A DNA stretch of 44,418 bases from Pseudomonadota bacterium (GTDB lineage Bacteria; Pseudomonadota; Alphaproteobacteria; Micropepsales; Micropepsaceae). The translations under genes and the position numbers were made by a program. This document shows, piece after piece, positions 25,885 through 34,510 of this stretch (positions are counted from its first letter, which is position 1; the number at the start of each line of letters is the position of its first letter). Below the pieces are notes generated by a model. It was not told the origin of the DNA. It worked only from the letters and a program-made list of their open reading frames with translations, and ran no database searches. Where the stretch lies: assembly GCA_021808875.1 (NCBI GenBank), contig JAKBAU010000006.1, positions 1 to 44,418 on the forward strand, written 5' to 3'.

Positions 25885-26808
25885 TCAGCCGGTCGTTGAA
25901 GGTTCCTCCAGCCTGCGCCCGCCGCCCGGGCCGAGGCTCGTAGACAGTGCTTGCACGATGCCGCTCGGTGTATCGGCGACGATGACGCCGGCGGCTTCCA
26001 GCGCCGCACGCTTGGCGGCATAGCCACCTGCATTTCCAGCGACGATCGCGCCGGCATGGCCCATCCGACGTCCACGCGGCGCGGCGCGGCCGGCGATGAA
26101 GGAGACCACAGGCTTGCGCATCGTCGCAGCGTAAAGAGCTGCTTCCTCCTCCATGCCGCCGCCGATCTCGCCGACCATCACCACCGCCTCGGTGCGGTCG
26201 TCGGTATCCAGCGCCAACAGCGCATCGCGGGTCGTGGTGCCGATCATCGGGTCGCCACCGATGCCGATGAAGCTCGACTGGCCGAACTTCGCTCGAGTAA
26301 GGTTGAGGCAGATCAGCGTGCCTAGGCTGCCGCTGCGCGAGATAACGCCGACGCGGCCAGGCTTGAAGACGTTGGTGTTATGGCCTGGCATTATGCCGAC
26401 GAATCCTTCGCCCGGAGTCACCAGACCGGCGGTGTTGGGACCAACGATACGAACGCCGGCCGCCTTCGCGCGGGCGAAGACGTCGATCATGTCATGCGAC
26501 GGGATATGCTCGGTCAGCATCACGAGGCCGGGTATTCCGGCATCGATCACGTCGAGCGCGGCGGCGCCGGCGAGCGACGGCGGCACGAACGTCACCGCGA
26601 TATCAACCGGCATTTCCGCCGCTGCCGCCTTCGCACTGCCGAACACCGGCAGGCCGAGATGAGTCGTTCCCGCGCGTCTCGGGTTAACGCCGGCGACGAT
26701 TTGCGTGCCGGTCTCGATCATGCGCTCCGTCCAGAACGTGCCCTGGCCGCCCGTCATGCCGAGAACGAGAACCCGGTCGGTACGGCGAATGAGAGGAAAG
26801 TCGCTCAT
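25885..26808 (-). CDS. ADP-forming acyl-CoA ligase, alpha subunit (SucD-like)
   Basis: This 307-residue protein has the Rossmann CoA-binding domain (VLVLGMTGGQGTFWTERM; VNPRRAGTTHLGLPVF) and the ligase domain, with phosphohistidine His251 in RRMGHAGAIVAG and the glutamate-rich VGEIGGGMEEEA loop. Its start overlaps the beta-subunit stop by four bases. Succinyl-CoA synthetase and malate-CoA ligase are the close relatives. The position between an acylating aldehyde dehydrogenase and an MFS carrier in a sulfonate island suggests that it activates sulfoacetate. A malate- or succinate-type substrate cannot be excluded from sequence alone. Confidence 0.85.
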   Translation of the reverse strand: MSDFPLIRRTDRVLVLGMTGGQGTFWTERMIETGTQIVAGVNPRRAGTTHLGLPVFGSAKAAAAEMPVDIAVTFVPPSLAGAAALDVIDAGIPGLVMLTEHIPSHDMIDVFARAKAAGVRIVGPNTAGLVTPGEGFVGIMPGHNTNVFKPGRVGVISRSGSLGTLICLNLTRAKFGQSSFIGIGGDPMIGTTTRDALLALDTDDRTEAVVMVGEIGGGMEEEAALYAATMRKPVVSFIAGRAAPRGRRMGHAGAIVAGNAGGYAAKRAALEAAGVIVADTPSGIVQALSTSLGPGGGRRLEEPSTTG

Positions 26809-27932
26809 TGCACCGCCTCGATCGCCGCTAACACCGCATCTTCCATCAGGTCGAAGGGCTCAATGCCAAGCGTCTCTTTCAACAGAGCCACAGCTTCGTC
26901 CTCACCAGTACCGTGCACAGAGAAAAATACCGGAATTTCGGGTGACAGCGCCCGCCATGCGTCGACGACGCCGCGCGTCATCACGTCAGTCCGCGCGAAG
27001 GCGCCGCAGAAATTGACCACAAGCGCGCGCAATCCGGGTTTCGAAAGCAGAAGTTTTAACGCCGGCTCCGCCTTGGTGTAAGCATCGCCGCCAATTTCGA
27101 GGAAATTGGCGGGGCTGCCCCCGAGATACGATACGACATCCATCGTCGTCATCGTCAGGCCCGCACCATTCGCTAGAATGCCGATATCGCCGTCGAGTTC
27201 GATGAATTTCAGACCCAGCCTTGCCGCTTCGGCCTCAAGCTTCGTCATCCTTTCTGCCGCCGCCACATCGGCGAGTTCATGCTGCCGGAACGCCGCTGCA
27301 TCGTCGAGAGTGAACTTGCAGTCCAACGCGATCACGCGCCCATCTTTCAGCTCGGCCAGCGGGTTGACCTCTATGAGTTCGGCATCGGTTTCACGGTAGC
27401 GCTGATAAAGTGCGACAAGGATATCGGCGACCTTGCGCTCCACATCGCCGCTTCCCAGACCTTTGACCATCGTCAGAGCTTCAGGCAACGTAAAGCCGGA
27501 GTTTAGATCGACGAGATGCCGTCGCACGGCGCCGGAGTTCTTTGCAGCTATTTCCTCGATGTCCATGCCACCTTCGGCGGCGAACAAAATCAGCGCCGTT
27601 CGCTCGCGCGGCTCATGCAGGACGGCGGCATAGAACTCGCGGGCAATTGGCGCGAGGTTCTCGACCAGCACTGCATCGGCGACATGCCCGTCTATGGTCA
27701 TACCGAGTATCGCCTCGGCGGCATCGCGCGCCTCTTGCGGCGTATGCGCGAGGCGGATGCCCCCGGCCTTGCCGCGCTTGCCGGTTGGTACCTGTGCTTT
27801 CACTACGCAGGGGCCGAGCCTTTCCACCGCGGCGGTGACTTCCGTAGTATTGTCGCACCACACCGCATCGAGCAACGGGATGCCGGCGGGGTCGAGAACG
27901 AGCGCTTTTGCGTGGTGTTCAAGCAGGTTCAT
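26805..27932 (-). CDS. ADP-forming acyl-CoA ligase, beta subunit (SucC-like)
   Basis: This 375-residue ATP-grasp subunit is close to the usual SucC length of about 388. Recognisable blocks are the N-terminal MNLLEHHAKALVLDPAGIPL, the nucleotide-binding VVKAQVPTGKRGKAGGI, the metal-binding LIEVNPLAELKDGRVIALDC and the C-terminal GILANGAGLTMTTMDVV, LGGSPANFLEIGG. A GGAAGGA site precedes the ATG at 27932. It starts 24 bp after the dehydrogenase stop, and its own end overlaps the alpha subunit, as in sucCD. The enzyme couples ATP hydrolysis to CoA-thioester formation; see the alpha subunit for the substrate question. Confidence 0.87.
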   Translation of the reverse strand: MNLLEHHAKALVLDPAGIPLLDAVWCDNTTEVTAAVERLGPCVVKAQVPTGKRGKAGGIRLAHTPQEARDAAEAILGMTIDGHVADAVLVENLAPIAREFYAAVLHEPRERTALILFAAEGGMDIEEIAAKNSGAVRRHLVDLNSGFTLPEALTMVKGLGSGDVERKVADILVALYQRYRETDAELIEVNPLAELKDGRVIALDCKFTLDDAAAFRQHELADVAAAERMTKLEAEAARLGLKFIELDGDIGILANGAGLTMTTMDVVSYLGGSPANFLEIGGDAYTKAEPALKLLLSKPGLRALVVNFCGAFARTDVMTRGVVDAWRALSPEIPVFFSVHGTGEDEAVALLKETLGIEPFDLMEDAVLAAIEAVQ

Positions 27933-27956
27933 CCGTTATCCTTCCATTACCGGCCG

Positions 27957-29375
27957 TCACTGGCCGTATTTGTCCCAGTAAGCGCCAAACAATTCCTGCT
28001 CGCTCGGCTTGTCTTCCGGAATCGGGGTGACGAGATGGGTGATGTTAAGAAAATGCCTGTAATTGAGGTTTTCGCTGATCGAATTCTTCTGCCATGACCC
28101 GCAACCCATGCTCAGGGTGAACTCCAGCCCGCTGTCGAAGCCGCCGCCATTGCCGAAAGTGTGGGCGAAATTCACCAGCACACGGACGACATCGAGCGTT
28201 TCGGCAAGCTGGCGCGCGCGCGCGGTGTCTCTGGTGTGGATACCGCAGGAATGACCGCGCCCCTGATGATCGAGAATGGCGCCCATCCGCGCAGCTGCGG
28301 CGCCGATATCGGCTTCCCTATAGACTGTTAGAACGAGGGAGAGCTTTTCGCCCGAAAACGGATGCTCCGACCCGACGCCGCTTTCCTCTACTAAGAAGAA
28401 CCGGGCCTCGCGCGCCGCCTCCGGCAATCCGAACGCCTCGGCGAGCACCGCGGCATCCCGCGCAATGAGATCGCGGTTGAGTTTGCCGCCCTGCCAGAGA
28501 ACGGCTTCGATCTGCCGTGCCTCATCCGGCGTGCAGCGATACGCCCCTACCCGCTCCAGTGCCGACAGCATGGGCTCATAGACTGCGTCAACGATGATGA
28601 GCGAATTTTCTGAGGAACATGACGTTGAATTGTCGAAAGTCTTCGAGGCCGCAATCTTGTCGGCTGCCGCATCGAGATCGGCGGTCTCGTCGACGATGAC
28701 CGGAACATTGCCGGCGCCCACGCCAATCGCCGGCGTGCCGCTGCGATAGCCCCGCCGCACATTGTCCTGCGAACCAGTGATAACGACGAGATCGGCAGCC
28801 TCCATCAGCGCCTGTGTCATCTGCTTCGAAGCCGGTGGCGGCAGTATCTGCACCAGATCGGGCGGCGCGCCGATCCTCGCGAGTTCGGCCCGCATGGCTT
28901 CGACCGTCGCCGTAGTCGTCTTCATGCCGGCCGGTGACGGCGCGATGATGATGGCGTTGCGTCCCTTGACCGCCATCATCGCCTTGTTCACGGCCGTCGC
29001 CGAAGGATTGGTCGATGGTGTCACCGCGGCAACGACGCCGATGGGTTTGGCAAATTTGATGATGCCGCGCGCTCTGTCCTCCTCGATCATGCCGACCGAT
29101 TTTGCTCGCAGCAGGTCGCGCAGCGTTCCGAAGGTTTTGCGCTGATTCTTGACGACTTTGTCGCGCGCATTGCCGAGCCCGGTATCGCGAACCGCCAGTT
29201 CGGCCAGGGCTGTGGCGCGATCCGGCCGGTAGAGTGCCCAGGCGAGGGCGATGACGCATTCGTCGGTGCGGGCCTGATCGGCATTGGCTATCGCCGCCAG
29301 CGCCGCCCGGGCGCGCGCGACGATCGGTAGGACGGCGGCGATGGCAGGATCGGTATGAGGAATGGGCTGGTCCAT
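27957..29375 (-). CDS. sauS: Acylating aldehyde dehydrogenase, SauS-like (sulfoacetaldehyde dehydrogenase)
   Basis: This 472-residue CoA-dependent aldehyde dehydrogenase interconverts an acyl-CoA and its aldehyde with NAD(P)H. The catalytic Cys is residue 253 in STSCSSENS. The nucleotide-binding region includes GVVAAVTPSTNPSATAVNKA (about 113-132), and the C-terminal block GNGGGFDSGLEFTLSMGCGS is conserved in this branch. It resembles SauS, which reduces sulfoacetyl-CoA to sulfoacetaldehyde, the substrate of Xsc encoded about 5 kb away. The ATG at 29375 follows GAGGAGCG; a longer frame back to 29639 only shadows the Pta gene. The acetaldehyde- or propionaldehyde-type activity of EutE/PduP relatives is an alternative, but the neighbourhood favours sulfoacetaldehyde. 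Confidence 0.8.
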   Translation of the reverse strand: MDQPIPHTDPAIAAVLPIVARARAALAAIANADQARTDECVIALAWALYRPDRATALAELAVRDTGLGNARDKVVKNQRKTFGTLRDLLRAKSVGMIEEDRARGIIKFAKPIGVVAAVTPSTNPSATAVNKAMMAVKGRNAIIIAPSPAGMKTTTATVEAMRAELARIGAPPDLVQILPPPASKQMTQALMEAADLVVITGSQDNVRRGYRSGTPAIGVGAGNVPVIVDETADLDAAADKIAASKTFDNSTSCSSENSLIIVDAVYEPMLSALERVGAYRCTPDEARQIEAVLWQGGKLNRDLIARDAAVLAEAFGLPEAAREARFFLVEESGVGSEHPFSGEKLSLVLTVYREADIGAAAARMGAILDHQGRGHSCGIHTRDTARARQLAETLDVVRVLVNFAHTFGNGGGFDSGLEFTLSMGCGSWQKNSISENLNYRHFLNITHLVTPIPEDKPSEQELFGAYWDKYGQ

Positions 29376-29406
29376 GGCTTCGTGTTCGCTCCTCGGATAT
29401 CGTCGT

Positions 29407-30432
29407 TCAGCCGGCCGTGCCGGCTTCGGCACCTTGCGGCGAGAGAATCTGCGCGAGCGCAACGGAGGCGAGTTTCGCTTCCATCGGATCGGCCCGTGAC
29501 GTGAGCACGATCGGCACCGCTGCCCCCAGCACAACGCCGATGGCGGTCGCGTGCGCCAAATGAACCATTGCCTTGAACAGTGCGTTGCCGGTCTCGATGT
29601 TCGGCACGACCAGAATATCCGCCCGCCCCGCCACCTCATGGCCTGCCATGCCCTTCAACGCCGCTGCTTCCGGCGACAGAGCAACATCAAGCGCCAGTGG
29701 CCCGGCGATGCTGCAATCGGATGCGGTTGCTTCCGCGCGGAAATCGTCGGCGAAGGCGGCGGCGGCGAGCGAACTCTGCATCGCAGCATTCGCGGTCTCG
29801 CTCGCCGAAAGCATGGCGATGCGCGGATGCGCGATGCCAACGATCTTCGCAACCCTCATGGCGTGGCGGACGATGTGGCTCATCGTCGCTGCATCCGGTA
29901 GCACGTTAAGGGCCGCGTCGGTGATCAGCAGGTCGCGCGGCGCTCCTGGCCTGCGCATGACGAAGACATGGCTCAGTCGCCCTCCGGCCGAGCGAATGCC
30001 GTGCGTGCGGTCGAGCACAGCGCGCATCAGCACGTCGGTGTGCAGATGGCCCTTCATCAGCAATCGTGCTTCACCCTTGGCAACCAAACCGACGGCGAGA
30101 CGCGCCGCTTCTGCCTCCGACACGGCCGGGACGATGCGCAAGGATGCCGGCATCACCCCGTGCTGTTGAAGCCCCCGCTCGATCGCCGCAGGTTCTCCCA
30201 CGAGGATGGGGTCAACTAATCCGAAAGAAGCCGCCCAGCACACGCTCTGCAAAACATCCGAAGTCTCTGCTGCCGCCACCGCCACCGCCACCGGTCCATG
30301 CCGGCGGGCACGCAACAGGAGATCCGGCGGGCAGATATAAACGCTCCTGCCTGGGGGAGGCGCATCCGCCTCCCCGTCCGCGTGGGGCTCGAAAGTCTGG
30401 ACGACGCTCACCGGCTTCTTGTCACGGACCAA
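29407..30432 (-). CDS. Phosphate acetyl/butyryltransferase family protein (Pta role)
   Basis: This protein of about 341 residues has the PTA/PTB fold. LMKGHLHTDVLMRAVLD, RLSHVFVMRRPG and the end block DILVVPNIETGNALFKAMVH are typical. It exchanges CoA for phosphate on acetyl groups, and so would turn the acetyl phosphate made by Xsc into acetyl-CoA. Pta genes are common companions of xsc. The start is uncertain. The longest frame begins with TTG at 30432, which has a GAGGA only three bases away. A stronger AGGAGG site (30484-30489) instead serves an ATG at 30472 that is out of frame (see 30422-30472). The first 30 residues are not conserved. Confidence 0.82.
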   Translation of the reverse strand: MVRDKKPVSVVQTFEPHADGEADAPPPGRSVYICPPDLLLRARRHGPVAVAVAAAETSDVLQSVCWAASFGLVDPILVGEPAAIERGLQQHGVMPASLRIVPAVSEAEAARLAVGLVAKGEARLLMKGHLHTDVLMRAVLDRTHGIRSAGGRLSHVFVMRRPGAPRDLLITDAALNVLPDAATMSHIVRHAMRVAKIVGIAHPRIAMLSASETANAAMQSSLAAAAFADDFRAEATASDCSIAGPLALDVALSPEAAALKGMAGHEVAGRADILVVPNIETGNALFKAMVHLAHATAIGVVLGAAVPIVLTSRADPMEAKLASVALAQILSPQGAEAGTAG

Positions 30433-30472
30433 TCCTCGCCGGAAATAGCCGGTTTCGATTTTCCATTGTCAT
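30422..30472 (-). other. 16-codon leader frame overlapping the pta start, or a frameshifted true start
   Basis: AGGAGG (rc of 30484-30489) precedes ATG at 30472. Translation gives MTMENRNRLFPARIGP and stops at TGA (rc of 30422-30424), inside the beginning of the Pta frame. Either this is a short coupled leader peptide, or one base has been gained or lost in the unconserved N-terminus of Pta. The two cases cannot be separated here. Confidence 0.4.
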
Positions 30473-30503
30473 TGCTTGGCTTTCCTCCTCTTGGCGGCAC
30501 TGG

Positions 30504-31373
30504 CTATCCGGGAAGAGCCAGGCTGTCGCAAAGCGCTCTCGCGGCGTTCTGCAATGCCGAACGGTAGCGGTATGCATCGGTTACCGGCATTCGCGCCGCC
30601 GGGGCTTGGATCGCGATGCCGGCGGTGATTTCCTGCCGAACGTTGAAGATCGGCGCGGCCAGACAGACCACGCCGGCGAGATATTCCTCCCGATCGATCG
30701 AAAGCCCCTCCCGCCGCACCGATTCGAGTTCGCTCGCCAACCCGGCGAGAGTGGTAATGGTGTTGTGGGTGAAAGGCTCCAAATCGATCTGCTCGATCAG
30801 CCTTGCCCGTTTCGCTTCCGGCAGGAAGGCGAGGAACAGCTTGCCGATGGCCGTACAGTGCAGCGGCACTTTCGAGCCGATGGTGAAGTGCAGCCGGAGC
30901 GGCCAGTGCGTCGCTTCCACGCGATCGAAATAGACAATCTGGCTGCCGTCGAGTGAGCCGATATTGCAGGTCTCGCCGGTCTCGGTGACCAAGCTGTTCA
31001 ATATCTGCCGACGAGGCGCGTACTGAACGGAACTACGAAGAATATCGAAGGCGAAATCGGTCAGGCGTGGCCCGGTGGCCACATGCCTGCCACTGAACTG
31101 GCGGTGCAGGAAACCTTCCGCCTCGAATTGCTCGATCATCCGGTAGACGGTCGGCTTTGGCAGTCCAAGCTGGGCGGCGATGTCGGTCGGCAGCACCGGC
31201 CTGCCGGCCCTCACCACGTATTCGAGCACCGCGAAAGATCGCAGGAACACCCCCGGGCTACCGCGCTCTATCCCCCCGGCTTGTGCGTCTGCGGATAGTT
31301 CAGGGCCAGTTTCGGCGGGCATGGCGTTCTGGATGCGACGGCGTCTCTGGCGTGTGGGCACTATATTTTCCAT
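30504..31373 (-). CDS. IclR-family regulator (IseR-like position)
   Basis: This 289-residue regulator has an N-terminal extension of about 40 residues. A winged helix-turn-helix follows (LEYVVRAGRPVLPTDIAAQL, then GLPKPTVYRMIEQFEAEGFL, about 50-90), and then the IclR effector domain (PLHCTAIGKLFLAFLPEAKR; VVCLAAPIFNVRQEITAGIAI). It is divergent from an MHS-family transporter followed by a GMC oxidoreductase, and it precedes the pta-sauS-ligase run on its own strand. In Cupriavidus isethionate clusters, as I recall, iseR, iseU and iseJ have this kind of arrangement. The ligand is therefore probably a C2 sulfonate; this is an inference. Confidence 0.87.
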   Translation of the reverse strand: MENIVPTRQRRRRIQNAMPAETGPELSADAQAGGIERGSPGVFLRSFAVLEYVVRAGRPVLPTDIAAQLGLPKPTVYRMIEQFEAEGFLHRQFSGRHVATGPRLTDFAFDILRSSVQYAPRRQILNSLVTETGETCNIGSLDGSQIVYFDRVEATHWPLRLHFTIGSKVPLHCTAIGKLFLAFLPEAKRARLIEQIDLEPFTHNTITTLAGLASELESVRREGLSIDREEYLAGVVCLAAPIFNVRQEITAGIAIQAPAARMPVTDAYRYRSALQNAARALCDSLALPG

Positions 31374-31491
31374 TCAGCGGTCTTTCATCTATTGAAGGAT
31401 GATACAAATTTTGTCATTCGTCAATTTCAATCTGTCTGGCGAGACAGACGTAATCGAATGAACAACGCATTCGTTATATGGGGAAACGCCA
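31374..31491. promoter_or_regulatory. Divergent IclR/MFS control region with repeated CATTCG motifs
   Basis: CATTCG occurs at 31415-31420 and 31468-31473, exactly 53 bp apart, and inverted (CGAATG) at 31455-31460. The last two form a 6-bp inverted repeat around 7 bases. Between them and the first copy lies TCTGTCT (31431-31437) paired with AGACAGA (31442-31448) around GGCG. Three motif copies plus a perfect palindrome in 118 bp suggest cooperative binding sites of the IclR protein controlling both directions. Confidence 0.6.
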
Positions 31492-32850
31492 ATGGATCCT
31501 ATTCCGCAGCCCGATGCGGCGCTTCGCCACAAAGCCCTCCGGCGGATAGCCGTTGCTAGTGCCATCGGCACCACCATCGAATGGTATGATTTCTTTCTCT
31601 ACGGCGTGCTGGCGGCGATCGTCCTCAATCACGTCTTTTTCCCAAGCTATTCGCCGGTGATCGGCACCCTGCTTGCGTACACCACGTTCGCGATCGGCTT
31701 CGTTGCGCGCCCGATCGGCGGGATCATCTTCGGTCATTTCGGCGACCGTATAGGGCGCAAGACCATTCTGTTACTGACCCTTGCGATCATGGGCGTCAGC
31801 ACGTTCCTCATCGGCGCCCTGCCGGGCTATGCCGTGCTCGGCAACGCGGCGCCGCTGCTCCTGTTGCTGCTCCGCGTCTTCCAAGGCATCGGCATCGGCG
31901 GCGAATGGGGCGGCGCCGTGGTGCTCGCGATCGAGCACGCCCCTGCCGGGCGGCGAAGCTATTTCGGTGCCTACCCGCAGATCGGCGTTCCCGCCGGGTT
32001 GTTGAGCAGTTCCGCCGTGGTGGGTCTGCTCAACCTGCTGCCGAAGGACGATTTCATGCTATGGGGCTGGCGCCTCGCCTTTCTCGGCAGCGCGGTGCTG
32101 GTGGCGGTCGGTGTTTTTATCCGGTTGCGGATCATGGAATCGCCCGAATTCCTGAGCTTCAAGGAGCGCCGTGAGGAATCGCCGGTGCCGTTGTTCGATA
32201 TGTTCCGGCTTTTCCCGCGCGGCACGCTACTTACGCTGGGCGCGCGCTATGTCGAGGGCGCCTGCTTCAACATGTTCGGGGTCTTCATCATCGCCTATGC
32301 CGTTGGCACGCTGCATGTCTCGCGTGGCTTCGCCCTGCTCGGCGTCTCGCTCGGCTCAGCGCTGATGATTCCGTTCATCCTGATCTTCGGTGGCATGGCC
32401 GACCGCATCGGGCTGCGTCGGGTGTTCGCCGTAGGCTGCATCGCCATCGCTGTCGCCTCCGTCGCCGCCTTTGTACTGATGAACGCCTACGGCACGACGC
32501 ATCCGTTCCTGATCTGGCTGGCGATCTTCGCTTCGCTCTCCTTTGCCTATCCGATGGTCTATGGCCCGGAATCGTCGCTGTTCGCCAGCCAGTTCGACGC
32601 CCGGGTACGCTACACCGGCGTCTCCTTCGCCTACCAAGTCTCCGGCATCTTCGCGAGTGGGCTGACCCCGATCATCGCGACGATCCTGCTGCGGCTTGAC
32701 CACGGCAAGCCCTGGTATCTCTCCGGTTATATGGTCGCCGTCGCTGCGATCAGCTTCGCGAGCGTGATGGCAATGCGCATCCCGGCCGAATCCAAGGCCG
32801 AAAAGACCTCGGTGAAACTCGAACCCGCAAGAGTCTCCAATGAACTTTGA
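31492..32850 (+). CDS. MHS-family MFS symporter, candidate isethionate importer
   Basis: This 452-residue proton symporter of the metabolite:H+ (ProP/ShiA/KgtP) branch is recognised by ASAIGTTIEWYDFFLYG at residues 22-38, GHFGDRIGRKTIL in loop 2-3 and FQGIGIGGEWGGAV near residue 136. It has twelve membrane segments. The short tail lacks the ProP coiled coil. It is followed 30 bp later by a GMC flavoprotein gene and is divergent from an IclR regulator. That trio matches the iseR-iseU-iseJ logic of isethionate use, where IseU is an MFS carrier. Uptake of isethionate is the favoured inference; choline-like or other small substrates remain possible. Confidence 0.85.
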   Translation: MDPIPQPDAALRHKALRRIAVASAIGTTIEWYDFFLYGVLAAIVLNHVFFPSYSPVIGTLLAYTTFAIGFVARPIGGIIFGHFGDRIGRKTILLLTLAIMGVSTFLIGALPGYAVLGNAAPLLLLLLRVFQGIGIGGEWGGAVVLAIEHAPAGRRSYFGAYPQIGVPAGLLSSSAVVGLLNLLPKDDFMLWGWRLAFLGSAVLVAVGVFIRLRIMESPEFLSFKERREESPVPLFDMFRLFPRGTLLTLGARYVEGACFNMFGVFIIAYAVGTLHVSRGFALLGVSLGSALMIPFILIFGGMADRIGLRRVFAVGCIAIAVASVAAFVLMNAYGTTHPFLIWLAIFASLSFAYPMVYGPESSLFASQFDARVRYTGVSFAYQVSGIFASGLTPIIATILLRLDHGKPWYLSGYMVAVAAISFASVMAMRIPAESKAEKTSVKLEPARVSNEL

Positions 32851-32880
32851 AACCACTATCTTCGAAACAGCGACCGTCGC

Positions 32881-34485
32881 ATGAGCCGCAATCGCTATGA
32901 TTACATCGTCGTCGGCGCCGGGTCGGCCGGCTGCGTCATCGCCACCAGGCTTTCCGCCGATCCCGCCTGCCGTGTGTTGCTGCTCGAAGCCGGGCCACCC
33001 GACACTAACCCGTGGATCCACATCCCGGTTGGGTATTTCAAGACCATGCACAACCCGCGCACCGACTGGTGCCTGAAGACTGAGCCGGACCCCGGCCTCG
33101 CCGGCCGCAGCATCGCTTGGCCACGTGGCCGGGTGCTGGGAGGATCGAGCTCGATCAACGGGCTGCTCTATGTGCGCGGTCAAGCGGAGGACTACGATCA
33201 TTGGCGCCAGTTAGGCTGCACCGGCTGGAGCTATGCCGAAGTGCTCCCCTATTTTCGCCGTGCCGAAGACCAGCAGCACGGCGCAGATGCTTATCACGGT
33301 GCGGGCGGCCCTCTCGCGGTTTCCGACATGCGGGTGCGCCGCGATATCTGCGATGCCTATATCGACGCGGCCGAAAAAAACGGCATTCCCCACACACGCG
33401 ACTTCAACGGCGCTCTGCAGGAAGGTGCCGGATATTTCCAACTCACCTCCCGCAATGGCCGCCGATGCAGTGCCGCTGTCGCCTATCTTCGCTCGGCGCG
33501 GACCCGGCCGAACCTAACAATCGTCACCGGAGCCTTGAGCGAACGCATTCTGCTCGAGCGTCGCCGCGCGGTGGGTGTGGTCTACCGCACAGAAGGGAAT
33601 GTCGTGGCCGCCTATGCCGATGGCGAGGTGGTTCTATGCGCTGGCGCCATCCATTCGCCGCATCTGCTGACCCTCTCGGGAATCGGTCCGGCGGCGGAAC
33701 TTGCGGCGGTCGGGCTACCCATTGTTCACGACCTGCCGGGCGTCGGGCAGAACCTGCAGGATCATCTCCAGGTCCGGCTTGTTTATGCTTCCACTCGGAA
33801 AACGCTGAACGACGAGGTGAACAACCCTCTGCTCAAGATCCGTATCGGCCTCGAATACGCGCTGTTCCGCCGCGGCCCGATGTCGATGGGCGCCAGCCAA
33901 CTCGGGATTTTTGCCCGCGTCGACCCGGCTTCGGCGACGCCAGACGTGCAGTTCCACATCCAGCCGCTCTCCGCCGACGAGCCCGGCAAGGGGCTGCACC
34001 GTTATTCCGCCTTCACCGCCTCGGTCTGCCAGTTGCGCCCGGAAAGCCGGGGGAGGCTGGTGACGATGTCGGCGGACCCCACCCGACAGCCGGCGATCCA
34101 CCCGAATTATCTGGCGACGGAAAAGGATTGCGAGATCACCGTTTCCGGCATCCGGCTCGCCCGCCGTCTGGCCGAAACCCCGCCGCTTGCCGGCTTCGTC
34201 AAGACAGAGCTACAGCCCGGCCCCGGTCTACAGACGGACGACGAACTGCTCGACTTTGCCCGCCAGCACGCGACGACGATCTACCATCCCTCTGGTACCT
34301 GCAAGATGGGCACCGATACCATGGCCGTGGTCGATCCCCGTCTGCGCGTCATCGGCATCGAGGGGCTGCGGGTGGCCGATGCTTCTATCATGCCCACCCT
34401 GGTTTCCGGCAACACCAATGCGCCGGTCATCATGATTGGCGAAAAAGCATCGGACATGATTATCGAGGACCGGGTAGCCGCCTGA
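32881..34485 (+). CDS. GMC flavoprotein oxidoreductase, candidate isethionate dehydrogenase (IseJ-like)
   Basis: This 534-residue glucose-methanol-choline oxidoreductase has the FAD-binding VVGAGSAGCVIA at its N-terminus (GxGxxG at residues 12-17), the WPRGRVLGGSSSING signature near residue 80 and the second signature GAIHSPHLLTLSGIGP. The catalytic His469 is in HPSGTCKMG and Asn513 in SGNTNAP. It oxidises a primary alcohol to an aldehyde. The family includes choline dehydrogenase and IseJ. Because sulfoacetaldehyde is the product expected from isethionate and Xsc is the next gene, isethionate is the preferred substrate. No signal peptide is seen. It is probably co-transcribed with the upstream symporter. 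Confidence 0.86.
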   Translation: MSRNRYDYIVVGAGSAGCVIATRLSADPACRVLLLEAGPPDTNPWIHIPVGYFKTMHNPRTDWCLKTEPDPGLAGRSIAWPRGRVLGGSSSINGLLYVRGQAEDYDHWRQLGCTGWSYAEVLPYFRRAEDQQHGADAYHGAGGPLAVSDMRVRRDICDAYIDAAEKNGIPHTRDFNGALQEGAGYFQLTSRNGRRCSAAVAYLRSARTRPNLTIVTGALSERILLERRRAVGVVYRTEGNVVAAYADGEVVLCAGAIHSPHLLTLSGIGPAAELAAVGLPIVHDLPGVGQNLQDHLQVRLVYASTRKTLNDEVNNPLLKIRIGLEYALFRRGPMSMGASQLGIFARVDPASATPDVQFHIQPLSADEPGKGLHRYSAFTASVCQLRPESRGRLVTMSADPTRQPAIHPNYLATEKDCEITVSGIRLARRLAETPPLAGFVKTELQPGPGLQTDDELLDFARQHATTIYHPSGTCKMGTDTMAVVDPRLRVIGIEGLRVADASIMPTLVSGNTNAPVIMIGEKASDMIIEDRVAA

Positions 34486-34510
34486 ACGTGGCACCTCGCG
34501 AGCTGGGAAC

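Noticed and set aside
26805..27932. Citric-acid-cycle succinyl-CoA synthetase
   Set aside because: No other cycle genes are nearby. The pair sits between an acylating aldehyde dehydrogenase and an MFS carrier, which points to a specialised acid, though succinate activity cannot be excluded.
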